DNA from: Earliella scabrosa
Taxonomy: Eukaryota > Basidiomycota > Agaricomycetes > Polyporales > Polyporaceae
Direction of reading: 5' to 3'
Assembly: GCA_022605405.1 (NCBI GenBank)
Contig: JABYQQ010000005.1
Location: forward strand, 744,001 to 808,000
Length of the DNA stretch: 64,000 bases
The notes below the pieces were generated by a model. The model was not told the origin of the DNA. It saw only the letters and a program-made list of their open reading frames with translations, and ran no database searches. Position numbers and translations under genes: made by a program. Shown here piece after piece: positions 47,298 to 59,199 of this stretch (positions are counted from its first letter, which is position 1; each line of letters opens with the position of its first letter).

Positions 47298-49982
47298 TCA
47301 AAGGACCCGGGCGGCGAGGTCACGGATGCGCATCTGCTCCAGCGACTCCCGATGAATCAGCATGAACAGTGCCTTGCCGCCGCCGACAGACTTATCGGTC
47401 ACTGGAATCCGAAGGAGCGTCAGCGCAAGAGTCGCAAGAAGTTGTACGGGACTTACACCACAACGCGGCTTTCACCCACAGCACTGCGCTCGCCTCGTCG
47501 TGCAGGTTGAGGTACGTGCATGCGACGCGGAGCATGATAGCGACCGGCTCAAAGAAGCTCGTTATGGCGGGGAAGCGATCGGTGCCGATGGGCAGCCCGG
47601 ATGCGCCCCGCGCGCTCCTTGTGAGCACCGAGAACCCCATGCACCGTAGAGCCTCCAGATCGAGCTCCAAGGCCTCCTGGAGCTGTCTGTGGTTCCCTGA
47701 CTTCCTCAAGCTCTCTGCGACGACATGCAGAGCGAGCGCGCTGAGCGGGCGGACGGCACCCCTCGTCGGAGAGAACGTCTCTCGGACGCTCTTCTCGATT
47801 GCACGCACCTCCGCTAACGACGCCGACAGGATGTCCCGCGAGACGAGCTTATTCTTGAGCTCGTGCCTCCTGCGCAGTCGCTCGTCGCCGTCCTTCCTGT
47901 CCTCCTCGCACAGCCAGCATGTGCAGTGCTCGAGCATGTGTTTCTTCAGGGAGGCCTGGCGGTCGATGTATGACTCCTCGACACTGTAGGGGAGCGTGAT
48001 TTCCGTGCCCGCAGGGATGGGCTCTGCAGCGCGGATGAACATGGCGTCGCCGATGCAGTACCAGACCGCGTTTGCTGCGCAGGAGTGGTTGAACAGTGAC
48101 GCGCGGGGGTAGAGACCGGTGGGCGCTGACGTCTGATCGGCGTGGTGGTCCTCGATGCGCGCGGGACAGAAGCCGTTGTACGCACAGATGGCCTCGAGCT
48201 GCGCGACATCGATGTTCACCTTGGGCTCGAGCAAGTCGACTGGGACAGGGTCTGGTGCGACTGGAGGATAGGCTCCGGGCGGCGGCGGGTAGTCAGGTCC
48301 GGCGTACAGATGGAATACCTCGCCATGCAGGTCGGGGTTACCGTAGATCTTCTCGATGATGCGTGGGAGCATCAAGGACCCTGTCCGCTCTCTGCGGGTG
48401 GCGGATATGAGGTCAAGCGTGATGACCACCTGGCCTTGTGGCATGTCTTCGGCGTAAACCGACACGAGTGGTTTCGTAACCATCTGGAGCGCATTGAGGT
48501 CTCCAAAGATATGTTAAAAGACGACGGACGTACCAAGAGCTCCCCGACGTCAACGTCTGCCGTCGCTACAACACCACGGCCGCCCCCGCGTTCAGTCATC
48601 TGTCTCACCTCCAGAGATCCCATGTAGTTGGCGACGTCAAGCCGGATTTTCTGCTTCGCAGTCCGGATGAGCGACACAAAGTCATACTGACCAGTCTCGC
48701 GTTCCGTGATGCGGGCGCGGCAGTGGTCAATCCAAGAGTCAGCCGTATTATCTTCCCGGTGGTCTTTCTTCCAGCGAAGAAAGTTACCCCTGGCTGCTTC
48801 GTATTCCCCTCTACTGTACTGAGCTTTCGCAAGACGAAAGGTAGCCTTGCCTCGATGAACGTCTGGCACAGCTTCTGCAGAGAGCACTCTTTGAGCGTCG
48901 TGTACCGCACCGGAGTGATATCCCAAACGCAGATACGCTTCCGCCCTGTTGAGAAGCAGTACAACTGCGTCGGGATTTAGCGCAAGACCATGGGAGTAGG
49001 CGAAGGCGGCAGAAAACCATTGTGACGACTTGAAGTATTCGTTGCCTCGTTGCTGCCATGCCTCCACAGTGGCTAGATACTCCGGTGACCTTGGGACGGA
49101 CCTTCCAGTCCTCCAGCTCACGCCTTCGAGGAGCCGGCTGTCCCGCATAACGAAGATGATATCGGTTGGACTGTCGACGCGAACGAGCGGGCGGTCACCT
49201 TGCATCGGTGTCTTGAAAGTTGGCTCTCGGACGGCGAGGATGCTGCCCACAGGGAATATAGCATCGAGATATCCCTGCGTGCAACCGGAGGTCGATGGGA
49301 AGTTATAGATTGAAAAATCATATGCGACGCCATCGACGTCTTCGACGACGGTCTGTATGGCCACCATGCGGGCTTGTGCAGGTCAGTCGACGTCCGTCAC
49401 GCTGGAGTAGCTTACGACTTACAACACGGCGCGAGCACGCGACATAGGAGGTAACGACCCTTGGAGTCGGAGGTCCGACGTCAGTGTCCGAATGTGGGAG
49501 AGAGCGGTACCAGACGCACAACGTGGACACGGCGCACAAGCATCTCGGAGAAGCGGACTGTGAAATAGGAAGACGTCAGAGCTGCATGCTCAACGACACA
49601 CCGGTCGGGGCGTACCGGGAGTGAGCTCAGTAAGCGGTGTCGAGCTCGAGTGCTTTGCAGAACCGAGGATAGTCATGAAGAACTGGAGGGCCGTCGCGGC
49701 CACCTCGAGGTCTCCACGACGGCGATATTGTTCGGCGATGAGAGACGCGCGGTCAATGCGAGGAGCTGGCTCGGGAGGGATGTTGCGGTCCTCTTCGAAC
49801 CATTCTCTGTACTGTTGCAAGTACCGCGACTCTTCCTCCACCGACATACCATGGCGATACGTTGGTGGAGGTCTGCGTCTGGTGCGTGTCTCTTGTGAGG
49901 GTCCGATCGTCGCGTTCTGCAGCATGGAGGACAGTGTTTCGTCGAGCGCCGGATCGGTCGAGGAGGGCGTATTCGAATCCAT
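47298..49982 (-). CDS. TPR-SET (SMYD-like) protein, paralogue 1
   Basis: Probable lysine methyltransferase with an N-terminal TPR region. Six exons (49982-49616, 49557-49520, 49459-49423, 49372-48534, 48483-47457, 47401-47298) give 803 residues. TPR-type helices lie around 250-370 (WQQRGNEYFKSSQWFSAAFA, LLNRAEAYLRLGYHSGAVHD, GKATFRLAKAQYSRGEYEAA). The SET domain spans about 390-620: GGGRGVVATADVDVGELL, then LFNHSCAANAVWYCIGDAMF with the NHSC core, EITLPYSVEESYIDRQASLK, and a post-SET-like CTCWLCEEDR cysteine cluster. No MYND zinc finger is evident. The next minus-strand gene upstream is a close paralogue with the same exon plan except that this copy has one extra intron (49460-49519). Confidence 0.9.
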
Positions 49983-51184
49983 GGCGGGGAGATGATTGAG
50001 GGGGTAAGGAGGGGATCCTCCGGGTGGCCAGAGAGTTATCTCTCGAGCAACTCATGGGGTCCACGGGTGCTTAGGTGCGTTCACGGGTACTAGGGGGCTT
50101 GGGGTCCGTGGCCTCGCGGAGGCCCGTCGAGGTAAGTGTTTGCGTGAGTGGGTCCACAAATTGATGTACTGGGATGAATGAGGCTTCGATACGCTGCCTA
50201 TCCGACCCATCATACCTATCGGAGAAGTATCTGAACCGAGTCAGTTGGTTATAAGGCTGAATCTGGTTGGGATACTCGCCTTTCCCCTCTCCGAGGTCCT
50301 TGGATATGTTCCAGAAGAGCTGGGAGAAGGCCATGCGTGCGGTTCAGACGCGCGTTTCCTGGTCAGTGGGAGTCAATTTTCATTCCATGCTCTCACAGAG
50401 CAACAAGCCAGCCGCTGTCTGTCCTCATTGCGGTCCATGGTGATCTGATGCATGTGTCGGCGGACTTGAACCTGGGCCGGACCGCACCCTGGCAGGCGAA
50501 CGCATGCGGATTAATCGAGGAGTACTACTTGATGGTCACGGTTCTCCGAGTCGTCCCGGAGACAGGAGCGGTGGCGGAGGAGCGTGCGGTCCAAACTCTG
50601 ATAGTGAGGTCGTCGAGGCTGCTGGCGTAAGAGAAGCCCGCAGGTTTTACGCCACCGTCCAAGTCGGAGGCCCACCTCTGGCTGCCGTCCGGCTCGAACT
50701 TGGCATCACTTCTCGTTCGGGGTTAAGGTTAAGAGACGCGGGCGCTCGAACCATGTGTCTGCGAGCCAATCTCTGACGCGACGAACACGAGTCCTGCACG
50801 AGTCTAGCCTGTCGCTACAGCACTCGCTTCTTGCTCTTCTCTATTCCCCGACAAGTCGGCCTTTCACTCTTTCTGCGCGCCGTTGGGGCTGCCCCTGGGC
50901 TGCTCTCTTGCGATTACTGACCTTGTGCCTGTGGACGGTGGACAGCCATCCTCGCATCCTACCAACACCTACAGGTCACCCGACAAACTCAAACTTTCCA
51001 TATTCCCGCTCCCTTACCGCAGCTTGCCTGGGGGCTTCCACGAGCCTCATCAGACTCATATGCGCGTCATAGAGACACCACTCGTCACCCCCGAAGAACC
51101 GGAGTGGTGATGACGACCACTGGCATATGACATGGGAAGGCCGGATGGCGGACACGGTTTGGTACAAAGAGACGCGGGGTGTGT
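49983..51184. other. Spacer between the SET paralogues
   Basis: Promoter side of paralogue 1 and 3' flank of paralogue 2. It contains the promoter block at 50024-50066 shared with paralogue 2. Plus-strand frames around 50500-51110 (ATG or alternative starts) show no family. No other gene. Confidence 0.45.
50024..50066 (-). promoter_or_regulatory. Conserved upstream block of SET paralogue 1
   Basis: Read on the minus strand, this has GGACCCCATGAG, then a variable stretch, then ATAACTCT and GGCCAC, about 42-84 bases before the ATG. The same elements in the same order occur before paralogue 2 (53859-53900). It is a candidate core promoter or leader element retained after duplication. Confidence 0.6.
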
Positions 51185-53819
51185 TCAGAGAACCTGGGAA
51201 GCGAAGTCATGCATATACATGCGCTCTAGCATCTCCTTGTGAATGAGCATGAACAGGGCTTTCCCACCGCCCATAGACTTATCGGTCACTGTAGTAGGAG
51301 TTAGCGTCAGATGAGCGGTCGCAGGGAGAGGACTCACACCACAACGCAGCCCTCATCCACCGGATTCCATTGAGGTTATCATCGAGATTGAGGTACGCGC
51401 ACGCGACGCTGAGCATAATGCCCACAGGTTCCAGGAATGCCCTCACCGAGGGGTAGCGATCAGTGGCGATTGGCAACGCACCCGGCTGATTTCCTTCCAG
51501 TACCCGGAACCCGAGGTGTCGCAGGGCATCGATGTCCAATTGCATGGCTTCCTCCAGTTGTCTCGTGCCCCTGGCGCTTCGTAGCGTCTCCGCAACGGCA
51601 TGGAGGGCGAGAGCACTCACGGGACGTACTGGGCTCCTCGCCGGAGAATACGTCTCCTGAATGCTCTTCTCGAGCGCACGGATCTCATTCAGCGACATGG
51701 ACAAGCGGGAGCGAGAGCCCAGCCTAGCCAGGAGCTCGTGTCGTCGTCGAAGTCGCTGCTCCCCGTCCTTGCGGTCCTCCTCGCATAGCGAACACGTGCA
51801 ATGCTCGAGCATATGCTTCTTGAGTGCGGCCTGTCGGTCAATGTACGATGCCTCAAGACTGTAGGGGAGTGTGATCTCCGTGCCTGCCGAAATAGGCTCA
51901 GTAGCACGGATGAACATGACGTCCCCGATACAGTGCCAGACGGCGTTGGGTGCGCAAGAGTGGTTGAACAGTGACGCGTGAGGATATAGACCGGTCGGCT
52001 TGGAGCCATCATCGATGTTACAGTCATTGATGGGAATGGGGCAGAAGTTGTTGTACGTGCAGATTGCTTCCAGCTGGGCGATGTCGATATCTACCTTCGG
52101 TTCCAGTAGATCCACTGAGATCGGCTCGGTGATCGTCGAAGGATAGCTGTCGGGAGGTGGGGGGTGGTCGGGACCAGCGTAGAGATGATATACTTCGTTA
52201 CGAAGATCTGGGTTGCCGTAAATCTTCTCCACAATGCGAGGTACCAGTAACGATCCCGTGCGATCGCTCATGGTATTGGAGATGAGATCGATAGTGAGAA
52301 TGAATTTGTCCTTGGGTAGGTCCGAGGCGTAAATGGCACAGAAGGGCTTCGTGGCCATCTTGCGAACAAACAGTAAGACCTCCGTTCATGACTCGAATAT
52401 GAAGAGAACATACCAGGAGGTCTCCCACGCTGATGTTGGTTGTGGCAACGACCCCGCGGCCGCCACCACGACGCGCCATTCGGCTCACCTTGATAGGTCC
52501 AGTGTAATTCGCGACATCAAGCCGGGGCCCCTGCCTGGCCGTATGAAACAGTGAGACCCAGTTGTACTGTCCTGTCTGATGCTCCAACTGGCGCGCCCGG
52601 CAACGAGCAATCCAGGAGTCTGCAGCGACGTCATCTGCGTGGCCCTCTTTCCAGCGACGGAATGTCTGTTCAGCCGCCTGGTATTCTCCCTTGCCATACT
52701 GAGCCTTTGCGAGACGGAAGATCGCCTTCCCCTGATGGGCGTCCGGAAGACCTTCCGTGGACAACACCGCTCTGGCGTCGCAGAGTGCGCCTGAGTAGTA
52801 CTCGAGACGAAGATACGCCTCTGATCGATTCAGGAGCAAAACAACTGCACGCGGGTCCAAGGCGAGACCACGAGTGTACGCCAACGCAGCTAGATACCAT
52901 TGGGATGCTTTGAAATATTTGTTACCGCGCTGTTGCCATTCCTCGAGCGTGATCGGGAGCCGCGGCGACCCTGCGATAGACGGTCCCGACCGCCAAACCA
53001 CCCCTTTGAGAATAGGACTGCTCGAAGCCGCGAATGTGATATCGGTGGGAGTGTCGATGCGAACGATGGGACGATCGCCTTGCATGGGGCCTTTGAATGT
53101 GGGCTCGCGGATGACGAGTACGCACCCAACAGGGAAGATAGAGTCGATAGTTTCTATGGCGCATTCGAAGGCGACCGGGAAGTTGTATATTGAGAGGTCG
53201 TACACGATACCGTCCACGTCCTCGATGACAGTCTGAACGGCCACCATACGACCTATGACAGGTGAATGATTGAGTTGCGACAGAACGCAAGTACAACTCA
53301 CTGCATGGGGCGACGATACGACACAAGAGATAGTGTCCCACATGGACACGGCGCACAAGCATCTCTGCGAAACGGACTATACAGAAGGAGAGCTATTGAG
53401 AAAAGTGTATTGTGTAGAGAGGGGTACGTACTAGGCTTCAGGTCTGCGATCGGCGTCGAGCTTGAATGCTTTGCGAACCCAACCATAGTTTTGTAGGATT
53501 GGACCCCCGACGTGTCTTGCCGAGCCATTCTGTCAAGCTCTCGACGACGACGAGCTTGTTCGGCGACAAGGCCGGCGCGATCGATGCGAGGAGCAGGTTC
53601 GGGAGGGATTAGACGATCTTCCTCGAACCATTCCTGGTAATCCTTGAAGAACTGTGCCGTCTCCTCCTCAGACATATCGTCGGACCATGATGGAGGGGGT
53701 CTTCGTTTCAAGCCTGTACCCTGAATAGAGAGGGAAGCGAGGTTCTCTTGCATGGCGAGGAGATCGTCAGGTGTCATGTTCATTCGGCGCATGAGAGCAG
53801 CTAGCATTGACGGGTCCAT
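51185..53819 (-). CDS. TPR-SET (SMYD-like) protein, paralogue 2
   Basis: Five exons (53819-53432, 53376-53302, 53252-52414, 52358-51338, 51288-51185) give 808 residues. Plan and wording follow paralogue 1: WFEEDRLIPPEPAPRIDRAG near the N-terminus, LVRRVHVGHYLLCRIVAPC, TPR helices (WQQRGNKYFKASQWYLAALA; LLNRSEAYLRLEYYSGALCD), GGGRGVVATTNISVGDLL, LFNHSCAPNAVWHCIGDVMF, EITLPYSLEASYIDRQAALK and CTCSLCEEDR. The NHSCAPN core here is closer to the usual SET NHSCxPN than the NHSCAAN of paralogue 1. The TPR exon is exactly 839 nt in both copies. The start ATG at 53819 fits the MDPSMLAALM opening; an upstream extension lacks ATG. Substrate unknown. Confidence 0.9.
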
Positions 53820-54487
53820 GGTAGGCCGAAGGTGAAAGGAGCTGGGGAGCAAGGAATTGGTGGCCAGAGTTATATGTACGCCTCATGGGGTCCATGGGGG
53901 ATGAGGTTTGCTCATAACTTCGATGTTCGTTGCCACGATTGATGCCGGGGAAGAACGAGGCTGTCTACCGCAGCACACGCGACGCCGCATCAAACCTATC
54001 GCGGTAGTGTCCAAGCCATGTCAGCTGTCTCTAGAGCTCGGTTTGCAGTGGAAACTCGCCTCCTGCCGTCGGAAGAGAAGACCACTGGCCATGGCATGAT
54101 ATCGTCCACTTCCGAGTTGCGTCTGCATCATAGAACTTGATAGAAAACCTGGTAAGGTATAGTCTGGGTTAAGAGAAGCTGTCCAAACCACGTACCCCAC
54201 ACTTGAAGCCTGAAGCTTGAAGCTTGGGCTGGGGTAACCCAAAGTGAACTTGAGTCAACATCACGCTACGAACGGAGTCAGTCCGAGAAAAGCGGCGCAA
54301 ATGTTGCCAACGAAGTCACGAGCGCCTGTCTTGCCCAACTCAACCTGGACTCAACACCTACCATACTTGTCGAGGATACGCGAGCACAGGTCACTGGGTG
54401 CAACGCTGGTGCAACGCTTCCCTCTTCACCAAGGGCTATCACCCTTCTGAGTGCTGTAGCCACGACCTACGCTACATACGCACGGGC
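53820..54487. other. Divergent promoter region, SET paralogue 2 / MLH3
   Basis: Includes the shared promoter block (53859-53900) and, near 54206-54230, a short GAAGCTT direct repeat. No gene seen; the MLH3 frame opens upstream of its ATG at 54398 but without a start. Confidence 0.45.
53859..53900 (-). promoter_or_regulatory. Conserved upstream block of SET paralogue 2
   Basis: Minus-strand order GGACCCCATGAG, a TATA-like ACATATAACTCT, then GGCCAC, 40-81 bases before the ATG. It parallels 50024-50066 before paralogue 1. Confidence 0.6.
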
Positions 54488-57400
54488 ATGGCGGGGCCGT
54501 CGCATACCATTGCACCTCTGCCGCCATCCACGAAGTCCAAGCTGCGCTCTACTCAAATACTCACGTCCTTGCCACAACTCGTCTCAGAGCTGCTTCAGAA
54601 CTCGCTGGATGCAGGTGCGCGTCATATAGATATCTCTATCGACCCCGAAGAATGGGAATGCTGGGTGCGTGATGACGGAACCGGGATATCGAGGGACGGC
54701 CTGGCGTTGCTCACCGGAGGATCTGAGGCTGGGCGGTACGGTGGGTGCTGAGTTTGTGCACGCCTTTGAGGATAGGTGGATGAACGGAGAAGCTGAATGA
54801 GTGACCAGCCACGTCGAAGGCCTATGCACCTGCATCTCTAGACGAAGTGGACACATTTGGCTTTCGGGGTGAAGGTACATGGTGCGCCTGTGCGGTAAGA
54901 ACTGCCGCTCATCTGAGGACATACGGCAGCGCTGGCCTCGGTCGCAGACTTGTGTTGCCTGGAGATATCCTCTCGGACAAAGCATTCGAGGGAGTGTTGG
55001 TCTGTCATACTGAAGGTGCGAGTGTACTTGTCTGAATTGCACGAGTGCCTCCCTGACTTCGTCAATAGGGCGGACAGACTTTGTATGCTGGTCCGTCCAT
55101 TCGATGGCGCCGAGAGTCGGCTGGCACAGTCGTCTCCGTGCGAGATGCCTTCTACAATGTTCGTAAGTCTAGCTCTTCCCGTATATGCGCATATAGTCAC
55201 GGCTCTACGGGCTAGCTTCCAATACGACGGCGCTCCCATCCAAATCCTTCTCGGACTGTCGAACTCGTCAAACGAGACATCGAGACCTTTGCTCTCGCCT
55301 TTCCGAACGTGTCGTTCTCGCTTGAGAGCGCTCATGGCAGCAGAGAGACCGCTCGAGGAAGAGCGAAAACGCGAGTGCTTTCGATACCGAAGGTGTGGCC
55401 ATGTCTCTCCCAATCATCTCTCATACTGAGCCCCATTCAGACTGATTCGACGTTGGCGACCTTTCGCCACTTGTACGGGAAAGCGTTGGCAACCGTACGT
55501 AGGCAATGTACACTTACAATTCCTCGCCATATGACATGAACTCATCTCTGTCACAGCATGTAGAAGAGCTCCAGCAAAGTCAAGGAGAAATGAGAGTCGA
55601 TGGGTTCATATCCCTTGAGGGAGCATATTCCAGGGTTCGTATTCATGTTCTTCTACCGTTCTTCGCTCACACCAAATCATTTATAGGCATACCAGTATCT
55701 ATGTATGTTGCAAGTGCCAAAGGCGCTACTAGTCCGCTCATTGCCATGTCAGACGTCAATAGGCATCCACTCGAGACTTGTGAGCTACATCGCAGCATTG
55801 ACGCCGTGTTCGCGCGCAGCTCCTTCAGTAAACATGTATCACTCTATTCCACCTATCTGGAGAACGGTACGATGTACTCATTCATGATTCACCCAGGCAT
55901 TTGACGAGATTGGCCCTACAAGCAGTCCGCGTTCATGTCAGCGAGTGTTTCTTGTCAGTCATCAACTGAGGAGCTGACTTCTGATAGCCCTCCGTCGTTC
56001 TCCGCGCAAAACCGAGAAGAAGCCTGTCTATGTCTTGAATATAACGATTCCTGCCAAGTTCGTTGATAATTGCATCGAGCCAAAGAAGAGTGCTATTCAA
56101 CTTGAGGCATGCTGATAGCAGTTCAAAGGGATACTATCCTCTACTGACCCTTCTCCGCAGGACATAGCCTCTGTAACAGCCTTTCTGTCGACCGTTGTAG
56201 AAGCCTTCCTCATCCAGCATGGATTCCTTCATCCTCCGAGGGACAAGCCCTCACGGGAAGGTGGCCAGCCCTCACCGCGGAAACGACGGAAGGTGGACCA
56301 TGTACCGGGAGTCTATCCAGGTCAACGGCCTGTTCCCGGACTCAGTAACACCCAGGGCACCGGCGCCGCGACCGCAATTCCCCTCTGCACCACGGCTCAC
56401 GAAGGCATTGTCCTCGGCGATGCCGATGGTGACATTGTTTGGACCGATCCTGCGACTGGCGAGACTTTCATAGTCGATGGGCGTACAGGAAACTCGTATC
56501 CCCAGCATGCACCTGGACCCATGTCCATCGACACTACTGCCATCCCTGTCGGAGGGCCGCGCAGGACACTCGATGCTTGTCCCTCAAGCGCCACCGCAGA
56601 ACCCCCAGTATGGATCACCGAAGCCCTACACGCAAACGAGTCATACAGGCTCACGGAACGCAGGATCCCTGCGGTAGCGCGCTCTATGGAGGTGGGACAC
56701 CGGTGCCTGGAGAGTCACCGCTACTTCCCCTCGAAGCAGGCGGACACCGAGGCACCGTCCTTCGTCCCATGGGACACCTCGCACGTTGCTCGCTTCCGTC
56801 GAGAAGATCTGGGCACGGCGCGGGTCCTCGGGCAAGTAGATCGGAAGTTCATCGCCTGCGTTATGCGGCCCAGGCCGCCCGACCGCATCGACGACGGCGA
56901 TAGTCCGGATGGGCGCGACGGACGCGCGCTTGTGCTCGTCGACCAGCACGCGGCGGACGAGCGGATACGTGTCGAGCGGTTCCTCAAAGAGCTCTGTGAA
57001 GGGTTCCTGTCGTCCCCAGACCACAGCGGCGCTTCGGACGTACCAGGCGTCGAAGGTCAGGGCTCTGCGGGTCACGCGGCCGGGGTGCAGACGAGGGTGG
57101 TAGACCCTCCAGTACACGTCTTGTTGACGAAGGTCGAGTCAGAGCGCATCGCGCGTTCGCAAGACGTAAGGCGCGCCTTTGCGCGGTGGGGCGTGAGGTT
57201 CGCTGAGGCCCCGGAGCCCAGGCGGGTCGCGCAGGCTGCCGGTGCGTCCGGAGAAGGAGAAGAGGGTGCGGCGTATGTTCAGGTTGCCGTCGCGGGCGTT
57301 CCCGAGGTCGTCGCGGACAAGGTGCGCACGGCTTCTGTTCGCGCGGCTGCTTGTCAGATGCGAGTGACGACGCGGTTCTGTTCCGTAGCTTCTGTCCGGT

Positions 57401-57894
57401 GACGAGCTGCGGGACCTGGTCAAAGGCTTCCTCGCGAAGTTGGACGGGGAAGGGGCCGAGAGCGTGCTGCTGGCGGGCAGCAGCCAGTGCGAGGTGCGCG
57501 ACGCTGCGGCCTGGCAGAAGGCTCTGCGATGGTGCCCGCAGGAGCTCGTCGATTTGGTCAACTCAAAGGCATGCCGAGGTACGTTCGCACACGTCTTTCG
57601 TTTGTGTCGGACCGCGCCCATCATCCTTTGTCCACGCCAGGTGCGATCATGTTCAACGACACGTTGACCCTCGAACAATGCAAGATGCTCGTGTCGAAGC
57701 TGTCCGATACGGCCCTGCCTTTCCAGTGTGCACATGGACGGTGAGCATCTTGCATGACGCACGTGCGTGTGGGCTGACGAGGTCCGAACAGACCGTCGCT
57801 TGTACCGCTCGTTGACACGGGTGGGGCTGGCTGCCCCGTTAATTCCACCCGGGACATTTCTTGGGGCTCGTTCATGGGGCGCGAGCGTGTGTAG
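54488..57894 (+). CDS. MLH3: DNA mismatch repair / meiotic recombination protein MLH3
   Basis: MutL homologue that forms the MutL-gamma endonuclease with MLH1. Fifteen exons (54488-54740, 54809-54874, 54930-55015, 55069-55158, 55216-55392, 55441-55494, 55557-55634, 55687-55702, 55753-55835, 55897-55936, 55988-56106, 56161-57321, 57389-57578, 57641-57740, 57792-57894) give 871 residues in consistent phase. The GHKL ATPase motifs are ELLQNSLDAGA, RDDGTGI and DTFGFRGEALAS. The C-terminal part has KFIACVMRP and the metal-binding DQHAADERIRVE, which fits DQHA-X2-E-X4-E exactly (about 613-624). ACRGAIMFND and FQCAHGRPSLVPL near the end are MLH3-type. The intron after residue 353 is GC-AG. The linker (about 390-560) is disordered. 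Confidence 0.92.
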
Positions 57895-58228
57895 GCGGGC
57901 GCATTACACTATACGGACGTAGTCGTGGTGTACATATCGTTGTTGTAAACAACGGCCTGGGTACGGCGGGAATGATCTGCCCGAATCGATAGACACCCAG
58001 ACGCGCCAAGGCGCGCAGGGAGTCATTGGACGCGGGCCCGTAGCGCATCGATGGGCTGGATGATGTCACGCGAGCACTGAATGGACATGACGTCATGTGC
58101 CCCGCCCGCCTCATATACCTCGGTCGTGCTCACGGGTGCACCGACACTGAACTCTACTCTGCCAAAGCCACTCACGCTCACGCAACGACTGCCGCTGTTG
58201 ACGCATACGCCTGCTTCACTCTTACATC
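57895..58228. other. Short spacer, MLH3 to Rtc3-like gene
   Basis: Nothing recognised apart from the leader of the next gene. Confidence 0.4.
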
Positions 58229-58845
58229 ATGGTTCGCGAGTTGACGAAGATTGTGTACCGCCCCTCTCCCGAGGTTAACGAGGACTACATCCTCATTGTG
58301 AACCCCGAAGAGGTAGGGAACCCGTTCGCGTCCGTCCCCGGTGGCAAGCGTGCTAACGGGTGCCGATTCTCTTCGCAGTACAAGCGATGGAAGGCCGGAG
58401 GTACGTGCATCGCTCCCAGTGAAGTAGAGCTGCCACTGACTTGGGTGCGCAGAGACGTAATTCGCGCCCGTTCTTTGTCCGCGAGAGGGCTTGTGACTGA
58501 CTGATGTGCGATCCAGGAGCATCCCATTAGCGGAGGTCGTGGACTGTGAGTGCAGTTGTGTCTGGCAATCGTGTGCGCATCCGCTGAGCGCGGGATCGGA
58601 CATCAGCGTTCGAGGTGTTCTGGTCGAATCAGGGCGCGCAGGGGCTGCTCGGGCGACCGTCGAACCAGCAGCTGGAGAACGTGTTCGGGACGTCGAAGGA
58701 CGTGGACGTGGTGAAGATTATCCTGGAGAAGGGCAAGGAAGAGGCTGGGAAGGGGATCCGGCAGGGGGGCGGGGTGGCCGCGACGAACCTGGCGAAGGGC
58801 TCGTTCTCGGTGGACACGAGAGGCAAGTCGCTTACTGGCAACTGA
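58229..58845 (+). CDS. SBDS N-terminal domain protein (Rtc3-like)
   Basis: Small protein with only the N-terminal (FYSH) domain of the ribosome-maturation factor SBDS, like yeast Rtc3/Hgi1, implicated in RNA metabolism. Four exons (58229-58312, 58379-58404, 58517-58545, 58607-58845) give 125 residues. Visible family wording: RELTKIVYRPSPEVNEDYIL, YKRWKAGGT, SIPLAEVVDSFEVFWSNQGA, NVFGTSKDVDVVKIILEKGK. The second exon uses a GTGCAT donor four bases after a GTACGT that would break the frame. The two middle exons are only 26 and 29 nt. The Gly/Lys C-terminus is flexible. The normal length for this family supports a complete gene. Confidence 0.88.
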
Positions 58846-59199
58846 GGCCGGTGCCTGTGCATGGGCTGGACGATCGCCGTGTGGAAGTAGTGGCCCGATG
58901 AATGTAACAACCCCGCTGTATTCTTGACCGCACGAATGTTTGTGAAGGCACTGATCGCTGTGTCTGTCGGTGGCCGTTCGCGTGCCGGCTGTGTGTCGGA
59001 TGAGGGAGCGGCCGCGGGCGGGAGGCGCCCGTGCGGTGAGGTCATTCGCGTTCTGCGCCGTTCGATGGGGATCCTGGGCTGGTGATATACAGGATGCGGG
59101 CGGGCGTGGGCGAGGCCTCGGTCTCTCTCTTTCCGTCTCGTTCGCCCTCGTTCTCTGGGTCTCCTGCTCGCAGTCTGGCTGTACGGCAACATACACGAC
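58846..59199. other. Spacer, Rtc3-like gene to oxidoreductase
   Basis: Leader of the next gene (CT-rich near 59115-59165). No gene; the long antisense frame across it is rejected. Confidence 0.4.

Noticed and set aside
50735..50775. Second GGTTCGAGC T-loop-like match (minus strand)
   Set aside because: Flanking bases cannot form the T-stem or an acceptor stem.
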